Shown: positions 8,696 through 18,481, counted from the first letter of the stretch. The stretch is 64,000 nt of DNA from Brevibacillus centrosporus (GCF_003710815.1 NZ_RHHP01000002.1:124001-188000), one strand, 5' to 3'. Notes: a model not told the origin generated them from the sequence alone. Numbers and translations are program-made.

Positions 8696-10819
8696 TCAAG
8701 ATACATCCGCGTCCGCGAAGAGCTGTTCCCCGGCAGACTGGAATTGAATAATCAACACAGACATATCATCTGTCTGCTGTCCTTCTCTCGTCTTTTCCCA
8801 AATATATGTCTCCACATGATCCATCGTAGCTTCTTTTTCTTTTCCATACCTGTCCAATATTTGGGTCAGGTCATGCTGCCACGTATGCAAGCAGCGGTAT
8901 AATTCTTTTCTCCCTGATTCTACGAGCCCATCCGTATACATGAGCAGCAAGCCCGCTTCTTTTAATGGTACTTTTTCCAGCTTGTAAGTGCTATCAGGCG
9001 AAAGCCCTAGGCCTATTCCCCCTGCCAAGGGTAGCACAGTTCTCTGTGTTGCGGTCAAATAGAGCGGCTGCGGGTGTCCGGCGCGGCTGAGGAGCAGAGC
9101 ATGCTCCTGTGCATCATACAAGCACACCAGCATCGTAATATACGTTCTCGTCTTTGACAAATCCTCAAAGAGCAGCTGATTCAACCGCTCTAGCACTTCA
9201 TCAGGCGAGATGCTTTTTTGCAGCACGGCGCGAACCGCAGTACGAATCCCTGCGGCAAGCAGACTGGCTGGCAAGCCATGTCCGGAAACGTCCGCGACAA
9301 TAAAGCAAGTATACCGCTCATCCACGCGTATGTAATCAATATAATCTCCACCAACATAAGTAAACGGAGCATATACCGACCGTGCCCGCAGGCTTTTTAA
9401 CGTCAGCTGCTCTTTTGGAACAAGCATGGATTGGATTCGCTTGGCAAGCTCCATCTCGGACTCCATGAAACGCAGCTCAAGCTCCTGATGCTGGTGCCGA
9501 CAGCGCAAAGCCAGGTCGCGAACATTCACTAATAGTAATTGAAAAAAGGACTGCTCCAGCTCTTTTTTCAGACAATCATCTTCTTTTACAAAAGCTTCAA
9601 GGGTGACAAAGCGGGGAGTCAAGCCTGAATCCAGCGTTTCGTGGACCACGATCTGCTCCTGGAACTGATGAATCCCTGCCCACTCCCTTCTCTTCCCTCT
9701 CTCCGCCTGAAAGTAGACGCGACGATCGGAGGACTCCAGCGAGAGCCGTAAATAGACGAGATTATCCAGCTTGGAATACCACGTCTCAACAAGTTCTTCG
9801 ATTACCTGCTGCATCGTTTCATACGTAACCTTTTTCAACCTCTGTTGATTGCTTGCCACCAGCAAATGCTCGTAGTTTTGCTTCAGCCCCAGTACCTGCG
9901 TCAGCTGCTGGTTCGATTGCTGGGTCAATGCGAGCTGTTCAATCAGCTGATGCTCCAAACGGGTGGCGGACATCAACGTCTGGTTGACCAGCAGCTGGTG
10001 GTCGCGAATCGTCAGATACACACGAATGCTGCCAAACAAGATGGCGACCCACAGCCCGAACTGGCCGTCTTCAGGAATCGCCGGAACTCCAAGCAGCAAG
10101 GCTCCTGATAGGATCAGCAAGACTTGGACCATAAATGCATCCCGCTTGACAAAGTTTAGCTTTTGAAACAGGTAGCGATACTCAGGCTGCTCCATTCGAG
10201 CCCGTGATATTCCAGGAGCACGGTAATGGGCCAGTATGAGAAAGGCGATGCTGATAACACCTGCGGCAATGCGGGCGACAGAAGGAACAAACGGGATTAT
10301 CATCGTATAGACGATAAACACGCTCGTAGCCAAGATCAATGTCCGATGCTGTTTTCGCTCCTTCATCGCTTGTCCAGATGCTTGTCCTTTCTGTGCAAAC
10401 GTGGTGATGGCGGGGATCAACAGAAAGACGCCCCCCAGGATATGCATCATAACCGGCAAGTGGCCGCTTGAGGTGTAAGCGAGTTCATGGACAACGACAA
10501 TAGCTGTAAACGTTACGATCAAGGTGACGCTATCCCAAACCGTCTTCCAGGATTCATACGCTAAAGTCGCATGCTGAAGGGCATGCAGGGACAACAGAAA
10601 GAACGTATACGTAAAAAAACAGGCAGGCATGCAAATCTTTTGCACCCAGGCAACCGAAGATTGCGCCAGCAGATTGCCAAGCCCCCATGTGAGCAAACCG
10701 ATTCCCTGTAAGAACGAAACATGATACCACCGTCTCACCGAGTAACGACCATATATGCGTGTCATTATCCAAATCCCTACGAGCATTTCCAGCCCGTACA
10801 GAAAGGCTTCCAAAATCAT
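8696..10819 (-). CDS. Membrane-bound SpoIIE/RsbU-type PP2C serine phosphatase
   Basis: 707 aa. The first about 260 residues hold some eight hydrophobic segments in two blocks, so the protein sits in the membrane. A Gln-rich coiled coil (LIEQLALTQQSNQQLTQ) and a linker follow. The C-terminal PP2C/SpoIIE domain has the metal-binding motifs YVGGDYIDY, VADVSGHGLPA and MYTDGLVESG. It should dephosphorylate the STAS antagonist encoded downstream, turning an envelope or metabolic signal into release of the partner-switch target. I chose ATG 10819 because AAGGTGA lies 5 nt before it; GTG 10828 is the alternative. Gene order phosphatase-kinase-antagonist with short gaps suggests one operon. Confidence 0.9.
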   Translation of the reverse strand: MILEAFLYGLEMLVGIWIMTRIYGRYSVRRWYHVSFLQGIGLLTWGLGNLLAQSSVAWVQKICMPACFFTYTFFLLSLHALQHATLAYESWKTVWDSVTLIVTFTAIVVVHELAYTSSGHLPVMMHILGGVFLLIPAITTFAQKGQASGQAMKERKQHRTLILATSVFIVYTMIIPFVPSVARIAAGVISIAFLILAHYRAPGISRARMEQPEYRYLFQKLNFVKRDAFMVQVLLILSGALLLGVPAIPEDGQFGLWVAILFGSIRVYLTIRDHQLLVNQTLMSATRLEHQLIEQLALTQQSNQQLTQVLGLKQNYEHLLVASNQQRLKKVTYETMQQVIEELVETWYSKLDNLVYLRLSLESSDRRVYFQAERGKRREWAGIHQFQEQIVVHETLDSGLTPRFVTLEAFVKEDDCLKKELEQSFFQLLLVNVRDLALRCRHQHQELELRFMESEMELAKRIQSMLVPKEQLTLKSLRARSVYAPFTYVGGDYIDYIRVDERYTCFIVADVSGHGLPASLLAAGIRTAVRAVLQKSISPDEVLERLNQLLFEDLSKTRTYITMLVCLYDAQEHALLLSRAGHPQPLYLTATQRTVLPLAGGIGLGLSPDSTYKLEKVPLKEAGLLLMYTDGLVESGRKELYRCLHTWQHDLTQILDRYGKEKEATMDHVETYIWEKTREGQQTDDMSVLIIQFQSAGEQLFADADVS

Positions 10820-10834
10820 GTCAATCACCTTCGT

Positions 10835-10963
10835 TTACGTCCTATTGGTACCTGCCCATTTACGTTCCCGTTTGATTCCCTTTTGAAACCTCCTTCTGCC
10901 AGCCCTCGCTTCCCGATCGGCCTGCTTCTCATCTTTTTGACTATCTAGCACTGTCCCTTCCAT
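10835..10963 (-). CDS. Possible small basic protein before the phosphatase gene
   Basis: A 42-codon frame (ATG 10963) rich in Lys, Arg, Glu and Asp, ending 15 nt before the chosen start of the phosphatase. It shows coding-like composition (REARAGRRRFQKGIKRERK) but no good Shine-Dalgarno site before its ATG. It may be a leader peptide, a small regulator or chance. Confidence 0.3.
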   Translation of the reverse strand: MEGTVLDSQKDEKQADREARAGRRRFQKGIKRERKWAGTNRT

Positions 10964-10994
10964 TGGCGCATAGGATAGTAATGAGGTGATTGTG

Positions 10995-11177
10995 ATGAAT
11001 TTTCGCTGGAAGTACAATCCTACCTACCTGCGTATCAAATACGGATTAAAGCAAGTGTTGATTCCCCTGATTATCTTTCAATTCGTCCGCACGATCATTT
11101 TGCCAACCTCCTTTGACGTCGTCATCCTGGGAATCCTGGCGTTGACCTATGTAGCAATAGCGCTGGACTGGTGTTAG
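10995..11177 (+). CDS. Small membrane protein, unknown function
   Basis: 60 aa, one of few plus-strand genes here. ATG 10995 is preceded by GAGGTGA at good spacing. It has a short charged start (NFRWKYNPTYLRIKYGLKQ) and then two closely spaced hydrophobic stretches (VLIPLIIFQFVRTIILP and VVILGILALTYVAIALDW), so it is probably a membrane hairpin. I do not recognise the family. It is divergent from the partner-switch operon and convergent with ysxE. Confidence 0.6.
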   Translation: MNFRWKYNPTYLRIKYGLKQVLIPLIIFQFVRTIILPTSFDVVILGILALTYVAIALDWC

Positions 11178-11217
11178 CGCAAAGAAAAACAACGCCCCAC
11201 ACGTGAGACGCTGCTCC

Positions 11218-12213
11218 CTAAAACGCTTGCTGGACCCAACGATGCAGCCGCATCAAGCGGTCCATATCTTTTTCCAGCCGTTTGACGGCATACAACTCGC
11301 TCCATTCCCGGCGGCCATTGTAGTAGATATCGACATCCCGCATGATGCGCTCCGGATACGAAAGAAACGCAGCCAACAGCTCGATCTCTTCGGGCCGCAG
11401 CGGGAAGATGGCGGAGTAATGGCGGAAAAGCTGCGAAGCGCCGGTTTCATCTCCAGCCATTTGAAAGTACGTCCGATAAAACAAGGTCAAATCCCTGATT
11501 GGCGTATCAAATGTCGCACGATCGAAATTCAGCAGCTTGCCTTTTCCAAAGCGGTCCAATATGACGTGGGCAGGATGCGGGGATCCATGGATCAATGACA
11601 GTCGAAAATGCGCGTGCGTCTCATGTCGCTCCCTCCAGTCAAGTAACAGATCCGCAGCTGACTTGGCCAACTCTGCGATGAACGCTCGATTTGCTAGAAA
11701 GACCAAATCAAACGGAGACTGATAGGGACGCTCGCTTGCAATTTGTGCCGCCTTATCCACTTGCTTTTGCCAATAGTGCCAGCGATTGAGCAAGGAATCA
11801 ATCAACGGCTCCACCTGCCGCGGATCGTCGAAGCGGTAATTTTGCGTCAAGTGATGAAGCTCTGCCAAGCGCTCCAAGGTAGGGGTAGCCCAAGCAAGCG
11901 GTTGATCCTCTCCTGGCTCACTGCTCGGCTGCCAGGAGGTTAGATAGTAGGTCGCATCCTGGTATTGGACGAACGGATCGTCATATTTGGTGTGCAAAAA
12001 TGGGACAGCCCCATCCCATCCCCGTCGTTTCAGCTGACGCAATACATCGCTCACATAGAGAAGGCGCTGTCCAGGAGCCTGTGTTCGTTTGCAGACGTAC
12101 GAGCCATACGGAGTGATCGCCTTGAAGACGTTTGGCTCCTTCAGGACATCGATGTTCTGGGCAAACATGTCATACTCCTGAAACAGTGGGAAGATGTCTT
12201 CAAAGCGGCTCAT
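11218..12213 (-). CDS. ysxE: Spore coat protein of the CotS/YsxE family
   Basis: 331 aa with an aminoglycoside-phosphotransferase-like kinase fold. The place after spoVID and before valS matches B. subtilis ysxE, a sporulation gene. The usual catalytic HxD is replaced by HGSPHPAH, and the metal-binding DFD is LLNFDRA, so it is probably a pseudokinase acting as a structural coat or assembly protein. I start at ATG 12213 (MSRFEDIF), with AAGGAG 11-12 nt before it. It overlaps the upstream gene by 14 nt, which suggests translational coupling. Confidence 0.82.
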   Translation of the reverse strand: MSRFEDIFPLFQEYDMFAQNIDVLKEPNVFKAITPYGSYVCKRTQAPGQRLLYVSDVLRQLKRRGWDGAVPFLHTKYDDPFVQYQDATYYLTSWQPSSEPGEDQPLAWATPTLERLAELHHLTQNYRFDDPRQVEPLIDSLLNRWHYWQKQVDKAAQIASERPYQSPFDLVFLANRAFIAELAKSAADLLLDWRERHETHAHFRLSLIHGSPHPAHVILDRFGKGKLLNFDRATFDTPIRDLTLFYRTYFQMAGDETGASQLFRHYSAIFPLRPEEIELLAAFLSYPERIMRDVDIYYNGRREWSELYAVKRLEKDMDRLMRLHRWVQQAF

Positions 12214-13198
12214 TGGCGCTCTCACTCCTTGGTCGCTCGGCCCGGTCAGCAATGTGCCGCAGCAAAACATCCACGGACTGCTGGCTTTTAATGGCCTGCT
12301 CGATTCCGGTTATCGGCATTTCCTTGTTTTTCGAAACGCGATTGACGTAGGCTTCCACACTCCGCCAAATCTCCCTTGGACGTGCCATAAATGCGAGCAT
12401 CAAAGTGTAATCTTCACGGGTGAGGGGCTTCACTTCCTCATAGCCATCCAGAAAAGCATCGACTTGACTCAGATCGAGCTGCGTCAAATACAGGTGGCGT
12501 AAATATCCGGCTACGTCACGCTGCTGGACGGAGAGAGCAGGTCGGAAGAAGCCTCGCAAATGGAGCCTTCCGTTGGCAAGTCCCCAGTTGTCAGACATTA
12601 GATCTTTATGAGAAACACTGAGCACATCCGCTGCGATCCGGTCATCTCCGAGCATCGTGACCGATCGTTCCATTCGCTGCAGCAATGGCTGCATCAAGCT
12701 GCCCACCCAGCGTTTTTCTCCTTTTTCCTTGGCGAATTTGGCACGATAGGATTCGAACAGGGACTTGGCCCGCGTCCATTCCGTCTCTGCCTTCATCTGC
12801 TCCTGCCGTAAATAATCTGCACCCGCCAGCAAATTGCTTTCCTGTTGGGAGAGATGCATCATGGCGACGACACGCCCACTTTGATAGGCCGTATCCCGCT
12901 CAGGATGAAACGCCTCCAGCTTCCTTACGTGATCGGTCATCGTGACACCCTGCTTGCCTACGAGAACGTACGGTTTGGACTCGCGTGTGCGGATAAAGCG
13001 CTCCACCTCACGAAAACCTTGACGCGCCAGTCGTTCGCGCCAGGCAAACGACCAGCGCATCACGTCGATACGCGGCCAGACATGCAGTTCTTTGGGGCCC
13101 CGGTTTGTCTCCAGCAAATAGCAATCATCGAGTGGCGTGACACGGATTACGCGTGCTCGATAGTTTTGACAAACCTCGGATAAATCGATCTTGTCCAC
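12200..13198 (-). CDS. Second CotS/YsxE-like spore coat protein
   Basis: 332 aa, sharing fold and layout with its neighbour ysxE; not present at this position in B. subtilis. The region matching the kinase catalytic loop reads SVSHKDLMSDNW, retaining HxD and a following Asn, but the next motif reads LRGFFRPALS, without the DFD metal ligand. It may have a weak or altered activity or be structural. GTG 13198 is chosen: GAGGAG sits 9 nt upstream, 13 nt after the spoVID stop. An earlier in-frame start would read through the end of spoVID. Confidence 0.78.
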   Translation of the reverse strand: MDKIDLSEVCQNYRARVIRVTPLDDCYLLETNRGPKELHVWPRIDVMRWSFAWRERLARQGFREVERFIRTRESKPYVLVGKQGVTMTDHVRKLEAFHPERDTAYQSGRVVAMMHLSQQESNLLAGADYLRQEQMKAETEWTRAKSLFESYRAKFAKEKGEKRWVGSLMQPLLQRMERSVTMLGDDRIAADVLSVSHKDLMSDNWGLANGRLHLRGFFRPALSVQQRDVAGYLRHLYLTQLDLSQVDAFLDGYEEVKPLTREDYTLMLAFMARPREIWRSVEAYVNRVSKNKEMPITGIEQAIKSQQSVDVLLRHIADRAERPRSESANEPL

Positions 13199-13211
13199 GG
13201 TCCCCCACTCC

Positions 13212-14654
13212 TCACTGTGGAATGTACAGGATTTGTCCGGCGACAAGCTGCTCCGATGCGAGTCGATTCACTTCCACAATTTTGGAAACGGGCAGGGAAT
13301 AGCGTTGGGAGATCAGCTCCAAAGTCTCATCTCGCTGAATAATGCACATCTTCAAACGACTGGAGCGCTCCTCTTTATGGCGAATAAAGGAGGTCAGGTT
13401 TTGCATCGCTTCCACAGTGGACGGAGTGGCATTGGCTGTCGAGCCTCCCCTGCGTGAGGAGCTGGAGGATTCTGCTGCCTCCTGGGCCAATGCTTCCTGT
13501 TTTGCACGACTGGCTTGCGAAAAGATGGAGGTAATATTGACATTTCCCGTCTCTTCGCGCGAAGGCTTGCCTGAAATCGCTACACGCAGTTCAACTTCTT
13601 CACTGGCTTCTGGCTCTGCCATTACCGGAACAGCTTCCTCCACCTGCTCTTCTGCCTGCGAAGTCTCTTCCGTAGCTACCGGTGTAAAATCCGGATCATG
13701 ATGGTCGTGAATAGCCAGGGTCGCTTCTTCCGGCTCATCTCTCTGCAGGGGAGCATCGCCCCATTGATTATCTACCTGATCCTCATTCGTTACTTGCGGT
13801 TCATAAACAGGTAACTCCTCATATCCCGCTGATTCGATAGCGGGTGTATCTGCTCCCCAGGCTATCGAAGTATCGGTATACGCCTCTTGTGGATAATAGG
13901 TAGGCTGCTCCTCTGTCGATTCGGTCACTTCCCCATAGCTTTGAGGCTCATAGTAATCATGTGTTGAAACCTCGACAGCCGGTGCATTGTATAACGAAGT
14001 CGAGTCTTCTTCCTCGTAAGCGATTGGTTCTGCCTGCCTCTCCATCTGCTGCTCAAGCTCAACCAGCTTTTGCTCGATTTCCTCGAGTGAAGCAGGCTCC
14101 ACTACGTTGTCTGGTTGCTCGGATGCCACATGGGCGAACTCCCATGCCTCTTCCTGACGGGCAGACTCTGGCTGGGCAGGCGATTCTGCCGTCTGATCCG
14201 AAAGCATGATTCCAACAATCTTCAGCTCTGCTTCGATCAGCAGTTGATGCGGGGATTCCATGCTGTAGTCAAAGCTGTCCACGATCGCGTAGATATCGCC
14301 GATCTCCGCAATACGTTCTAGTGGAATCGTGATGTTGAGCGGTACGCGATGACTGATCTGCTCCTCCCAGCCGTAATACGGCCCCTCCGAACCTTCTGGC
14401 CGAAACGGCGCGAAAGTCATTGCCTCAACCAGAGTTTCCGTTCCCCCGCCGTTCGCCGCAGCGGTATCCCTGATCGGCTCGTACTTCCCGAACAACTGCA
14501 AGCAGCCTGTGATGGAGATGTAGGATTCATTCTCCAATACCTCTACATCCGGTACCAGTTCCAGCTCTTGCAACTCGCCTATTCCAGCTCTATCGGATGA
14601 CAGGAAAATGGTCTCCTTGATGGCAAACGAGAGCAATCCATCCTGTAATGCCAT
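13212..14654 (-). CDS. spoVID: Stage VI sporulation protein D, spore coat assembly
   Basis: 480 aa. The N-terminal about 190 residues match the SpoVID domain (SFAIKETIFLSS..., VPLNITIPLERI, DSFDYSMESPHQL). A long acidic, low-complexity middle rich in Glu, Pro, Thr and Tyr follows (about 190-370). A C-terminal LysM module (IQRDETLELISQRY...GQILYIP) is expected to bind the spore cortex or its precursor. In B. subtilis SpoVID is needed for the coat to encase the forespore. ATG 14654 follows AGGAGG by 7 nt. It heads a spoVID-cotS-like-ysxE sporulation unit. No certain SigE promoter was found. Confidence 0.92.
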   Translation of the reverse strand: MALQDGLLSFAIKETIFLSSDRAGIGELQELELVPDVEVLENESYISITGCLQLFGKYEPIRDTAAANGGGTETLVEAMTFAPFRPEGSEGPYYGWEEQISHRVPLNITIPLERIAEIGDIYAIVDSFDYSMESPHQLLIEAELKIVGIMLSDQTAESPAQPESARQEEAWEFAHVASEQPDNVVEPASLEEIEQKLVELEQQMERQAEPIAYEEEDSTSLYNAPAVEVSTHDYYEPQSYGEVTESTEEQPTYYPQEAYTDTSIAWGADTPAIESAGYEELPVYEPQVTNEDQVDNQWGDAPLQRDEPEEATLAIHDHHDPDFTPVATEETSQAEEQVEEAVPVMAEPEASEEVELRVAISGKPSREETGNVNITSIFSQASRAKQEALAQEAAESSSSSRRGGSTANATPSTVEAMQNLTSFIRHKEERSSRLKMCIIQRDETLELISQRYSLPVSKIVEVNRLASEQLVAGQILYIPQ

Positions 14655-14926
14655 TCATGCTCCTCCTTTCAGGTGCAGGACATTTCCCTATACTATATGG
14701 GCAGGACAAGTCGTTTAGCACCGGAAATTCTAGAAACAGTGAATGGCATGAAGGATGGGAAAATGCTGGCTTAGGTTCGAACTTTGGCGGAGGGGAGGAA
14801 AATTTTCTCCCTTTTCCTCGGCCAGCTTTTCCTTTCTGCGGCAGCTGCGGCATTTCACGATGATTCGGGTTCAAGAGCATAAAAAAGAAGCCTGCTCCAC
14901 AAGGCGAGGCTTCTTTGCACTAATCA
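14655..14926. other. Non-coding gap between spoVID and hemY
   Basis: 272 bp. Apart from the hemY terminator (14881-14918), the stretch 14655-14880 shows no supported gene. It should contain the spoVID promoter. A weak SigE-like -10 (CATATAGT on the minus strand, near 14690-14698) lacks a convincing -35. Confidence 0.5.
14881..14918 (-). terminator. Terminator after hemY
   Basis: AAAGAAGCCT (14884-14893) pairs with AGGCTTCTTT (14907-14916) around a 13-nt loop, and a T run follows on the minus strand. It closes the hemE-hemH-hemY unit. Confidence 0.85.
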
Positions 14927-16339
14927 TCATTTTCTCAATCTCTGAACAGTCTCTAGCAAATGGGGGACAGCCTTTTTCCCCTGATCGATGCAATCCGGCA
15001 CACCTACACCGTTGTACGATGCCCCAGCCAGCATGACTCCCGGGAGGCTGCTCGCCACTTTTTCGGAAACGTCCCGCGCCCATGCCTGGTGGCCCACGAC
15101 GTACGGGATGGCGTTCTGCAATCGCGTCACGCGGTAGAAGTCTGGTTTCTGACGGATCGTCATGGTTTTGTGCAAATCTCGCAGCGCGAGCTCCATGACT
15201 TCTTCATCGGTCAGCTCCATGAACGATTGCTCCTTGGCTTTCCCTACGAAACAGCGCAGCAGTGCCGCTCCTGCGGGAGTCGTATGCGGCCATTTACGAT
15301 GCGCCCATGTACACGCTGTGATTTTCGCACCAGCGTTGCGAGGAACGATAAAGCCCGTTCCCTCCAAGCCTAAGTCGACAGCTGATTCCGGAAACGCCAT
15401 GCTGATCGTAGCCACCATATGGGGCTTTGCCTGTGGCAAGGAAGGTACAGACGTATAAGGACGTAATAACGGTTCGGCAACAGCATGAGGAACGGTGAAC
15501 AAAACGGCATCTGTTTCCATCCGCTCCCCGTCTTTCATAACGAGCGTATATTTTCCGGATTCCTGCTTCAGCAGCTCTTTGACCCCTGTATTTTTACGGA
15601 TGGCACTGGCTGGCAGCTCATTCTCAATCCCCTCAACCAACGATTCCAAACCGTTTTTCAGGGTGAGAAAAATTCCTTTGGGCTTTCCTTGCACCTTCGC
15701 CTGCGGCCTAGACTTTTTCATAGCCAGGATGAGACTGCGGTGCTGCTTCTCCATCTGGGCGAATTGCGGGAAGCTGGCGAGGAGACTCAGGTTGTCAATA
15801 TCGCCTGAGTAGACGCCAGACAACAACGGCTGAATCAGATTTTCAATGACCTCATCACCCAAGCGGCGGCGGAAAAATTCCCCGACCGAGATGTCCCCGT
15901 CACCACTTGATGCAGGCAAGATCAAGTCAGCGGCGGCACGAATTTTCCCTGGCCAGGAAATCAGATCGGTCGTGACAAACGGCATGAGCTTCGTGGGAAC
16001 GCCCATGACAGCCCCTTCAGGAATCGGGATCAGCCGTTCGTTGTGCCAGATGTAGGCCTGTCCCGTGCTGTTTCGAACGAGCTCCTGCGCAAGCCCGAGA
16101 TCCGTCGCTAGCTGCGCCGCGCTTGTTTTTCGCTCCAGGAAGGAATCTGGCCCTTGCTCGATGACAAAGCCTTCATGCCGCCATGTCTGAATCTTGCCGC
16201 CGAGTCGTCCATTTTCCTCAAGAAGCTGGAACTGAATCGGCAAGCCTTTTTCTTCAATTTCCTTCTGCAAATAAAAGGCGGCGGTCAAACCTGTGATGCC
16301 GCCACCTACAATCGTAATATGATACGTTTTGTCACTCAT
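14927..16339 (-). CDS. hemY: Coproporphyrinogen III / protoporphyrinogen oxidase
   Basis: FAD enzyme of heme synthesis; in Gram-positives it oxidises coproporphyrinogen III to coproporphyrin III (also called CgoX). 470 aa. The N-terminal dinucleotide fold ITIVGGGITGLTAA is followed by LEENGRLGGKI, then FVIEQGPDSFL, and the C-terminal FAD contact MLAGASYNGVGVPDCI. ATG 16339 lies behind AGGGGA, 13 nt after the hemH stop. Third gene of hemE-hemH-hemY. Confidence 0.95.
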   Translation of the reverse strand: MSDKTYHITIVGGGITGLTAAFYLQKEIEEKGLPIQFQLLEENGRLGGKIQTWRHEGFVIEQGPDSFLERKTSAAQLATDLGLAQELVRNSTGQAYIWHNERLIPIPEGAVMGVPTKLMPFVTTDLISWPGKIRAAADLILPASSGDGDISVGEFFRRRLGDEVIENLIQPLLSGVYSGDIDNLSLLASFPQFAQMEKQHRSLILAMKKSRPQAKVQGKPKGIFLTLKNGLESLVEGIENELPASAIRKNTGVKELLKQESGKYTLVMKDGERMETDAVLFTVPHAVAEPLLRPYTSVPSLPQAKPHMVATISMAFPESAVDLGLEGTGFIVPRNAGAKITACTWAHRKWPHTTPAGAALLRCFVGKAKEQSFMELTDEEVMELALRDLHKTMTIRQKPDFYRVTRLQNAIPYVVGHQAWARDVSEKVASSLPGVMLAGASYNGVGVPDCIDQGKKAVPHLLETVQRLRK

Positions 16340-16352
16340 ACAAATCGATCCC

Positions 16353-17285
16353 CTAGTCCGCCAGCTTTTTCCCGACGGCATCGGCCAGACAGGAGATAAA
16401 AGCAGGTCTGGCATTCGGCATCGGCGGGCGGTAATATTGGACGCCCAGTTCTTCAGTGACCGTCTTGCATTCATAATCATTGTCGTACAACACTTCCAGA
16501 TGCTCGGCAACGAAACCAACTGGACAGTATACGTAAGTAGTAAAGCCGTATTTCGAATAGAGCTCGCGTGTCAGATCCTGAACGTCGGGACCCAGCCATG
16601 GCTCAGGCGTGTTGCCCGCACTTTGCCAGCCGATCGCAAAATCAGGAATCTCCGACTTTTCCGCAATCAGCTTGGCGGTTTCCTCCAGCTGGCGCGGATA
16701 CGGATCTCCCGCTTTCAAGATTTTTTCCGGCAAGCTATGGGCAGAGAAAATAACGACTGCCTTTTCCCGATGCTCAGCCGGCATTTGGGCAAACGTATCG
16801 TTGATCGCTTTGACCCAGTAGTCGATAAAGCCTGGCTCGAGATACCAGCTCTCGATGCTGTGAATCTCTGGGCCATTAATCGCCTCAGCATGCTCCTTGG
16901 CCCGGCCGTTGTACTCTTTTACGCTGTAGCTGGAGTAGTGCGGCGCGAGGACCAGGCTGACCGCTTCCGTGATTCCGTCCTGCTTCATCTGTTCCACGGC
17001 ATCCTCGATAAAAGGGGCGATGTGCTTCAGGCCGAGGTATCCGACGAACTCCCGATCCGGATAACGCTCGTTCATTTCCTTCACCAATGCCGATACTTGC
17101 TCGTCTGTAATCTCAGCGAAACGGTTCAGCCCTCCGACAGCCTCATAGCGTGCCTTCAGATCGTCCAGCTGCTCCTGTGGAGGTCTTCTTCCGCGTCGGA
17201 TATGTGTGTAGTACGGTTCAATATCTTCGCTGCTGCGCGGTGTGCCATAGGCCATCATCAGCAGCCCCGTCTTTCTTTTTGCCAT
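16353..17285 (-). CDS. hemH: Ferrochelatase (coproporphyrin type)
   Basis: Inserts Fe2+ into the porphyrin ring; the Gram-positive enzyme (CpfC) uses coproporphyrin III. 310 aa like B. subtilis HemH, with no transmembrane tail. Key sites: LLMMAYGTP at the start, [12 protein letters not shown], the catalytic His in [10 protein letters not shown] and the acidic [16 protein letters not shown]. It begins with ATG 17285, 19 nt after hemE. Confidence 0.96.
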   Translation of the reverse strand: MAKRKTGLLMMAYGTPRSSEDIEPYYTHIRRGRRPPQEQLDDLKARYEAVGGLNRFAEITDEQVSALVKEMNERYPDREFVGYLGLKHIAPFIEDAVEQMKQDGITEAVSLVLAPHYSSYSVKEYNGRAKEHAEAINGPEIHSIESWYLEPGFIDYWVKAINDTFAQMPAEHREKAVVIFSAHSLPEKILKAGDPYPRQLEETAKLIAEKSEIPDFAIGWQSAGNTPEPWLGPDVQDLTRELYSKYGFTTYVYCPVGFVAEHLEVLYDNDYECKTVTEELGVQYYRPPMPNARPAFISCLADAVGKKLAD

Positions 17286-17304
17286 CGTCCATACGCCTCC
17301 TGGC

Positions 17305-18342
17305 TTACAAGTTGCGTTTGTAGCTGTGAATGAACTGGGTCAGCTTTTGCAAAGTCTCTACCTTCGCATCAGGGAAGACACCGTGGCCCAGATTGAAAAT
17401 GAAGCCTGGCTGACGGGTTCCCTCATCCAAAATTTCCTTTGCCTTGGACTCGAGCTTTTCCCATGGCGCCAAGAGCAAGGTAGGATCCAGATTGCCCTGC
17501 AGCGTCTTGGTTACGCCCATTTCTCTCGCCGTAGTGATCGACGTGCGCCAATCCAGACCCACGACGTCCACCGGAAGAGCGTTCCAGTCCATCAAGAGAT
17601 GTCCCGCACCGATTCCGAAGTAAATGGTGGGAACGCCCGTGTCCTTCAATGCATGGAAAATGCGGGTCATCACTGGAGTAATATATTCACGGTAGTCCTC
17701 GTCGTTCAATGCACCTACCCACGAGTCAAACACCTGAACAGCCTGTGCACCTGCTGCGACCTGTGCTTTGAGGTACGTAATCGTCAAGTCGCCCAGTCGG
17801 TCCATCAGCGCTTGCCATGCTTGTGGCTCGGTATACATGAATGCTTTTGTTTTATGGTAATGCTTTGAAGGGCCGCCCTCGATCATATAGCTGGCAAGCG
17901 TAAACGGCGCACCCGCGAAACCGATCAGCGGCACAGACAGCTGCTGGCGCAAAATCTTGATCGACTCCAAAATGTACGGAACATGCGTCTCTGGTTCCAG
18001 CTCATGCAGTCGCTGTACATCTGCAAGTGACTGAATCGGATTGGCAATCACTGGACCAATTCCCGATTCAATGTTCACATCGACCCCAATCGGCTTGAGT
18101 GGCGTCATAATATCGGCAAACAGGATAGCTGCATCCACGCCCAGCTGCTCCACTGGCAAACGCGTTACTTCCGCACAGACTTCCGGTATGTAATTCATTT
18201 CAAAAAAGCTATGCTTCGCCCGGATCGCACGGTATTCAGGCTGGTAACGTCCAGCTTGCCGCATGTACCAAACTGGTACATGGTCCGTCGCTTCCTTTCG
18301 ACATGCTTTCAAAAACGTATCGTTAAATGGTTTTGCGGTCAT
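17305..18342 (-). CDS. hemE: Uroporphyrinogen decarboxylase
   Basis: Decarboxylates the four acetates of uroporphyrinogen III to give coproporphyrinogen III. 345 aa. The family signature [15 protein letters not shown] (about 23-37), [12 protein letters not shown] with the catalytic Asp, and the C-terminal [13 protein letters not shown] are all present. ATG 18342 has GAGAGG at 7 nt; the frame stays open 84 nt upstream without a better start. First gene of hemE-hemH-hemY. A TTGACA lies at 18421-18426 on the minus strand, but no matching -10 was found. Confidence 0.96.
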   Translation of the reverse strand: MTAKPFNDTFLKACRKEATDHVPVWYMRQAGRYQPEYRAIRAKHSFFEMNYIPEVCAEVTRLPVEQLGVDAAILFADIMTPLKPIGVDVNIESGIGPVIANPIQSLADVQRLHELEPETHVPYILESIKILRQQLSVPLIGFAGAPFTLASYMIEGGPSKHYHKTKAFMYTEPQAWQALMDRLGDLTITYLKAQVAAGAQAVQVFDSWVGALNDEDYREYITPVMTRIFHALKDTGVPTIYFGIGAGHLLMDWNALPVDVVGLDWRTSITTAREMGVTKTLQGNLDPTLLLAPWEKLESKAKEILDEGTRQPGFIFNLGHGVFPDAKVETLQKLTQFIHSYKRNL

Positions 18343-18481
18343 GAATAAACCTCTCTTTACACAAGAATCTTCCCCTACCCTATGATACCATTGGGCATTC
18401 GACAATGTAGGGACCTTTTGTGTCAAAATCTTTTCGTTTCTCGTTTTGCCAAGCTATTCCATCAGTCTTTCCAATCTTCCC

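Noticed and set aside
14670-14720. SigE promoter for spoVID
   Set aside because: CATATAGT resembles a SigE -10, but no -35 at acceptable spacing.
18382-18426. SigA promoter for hemE
   Set aside because: TTGACA and TATCAT are both present but 33 bp apart, too far to act together.
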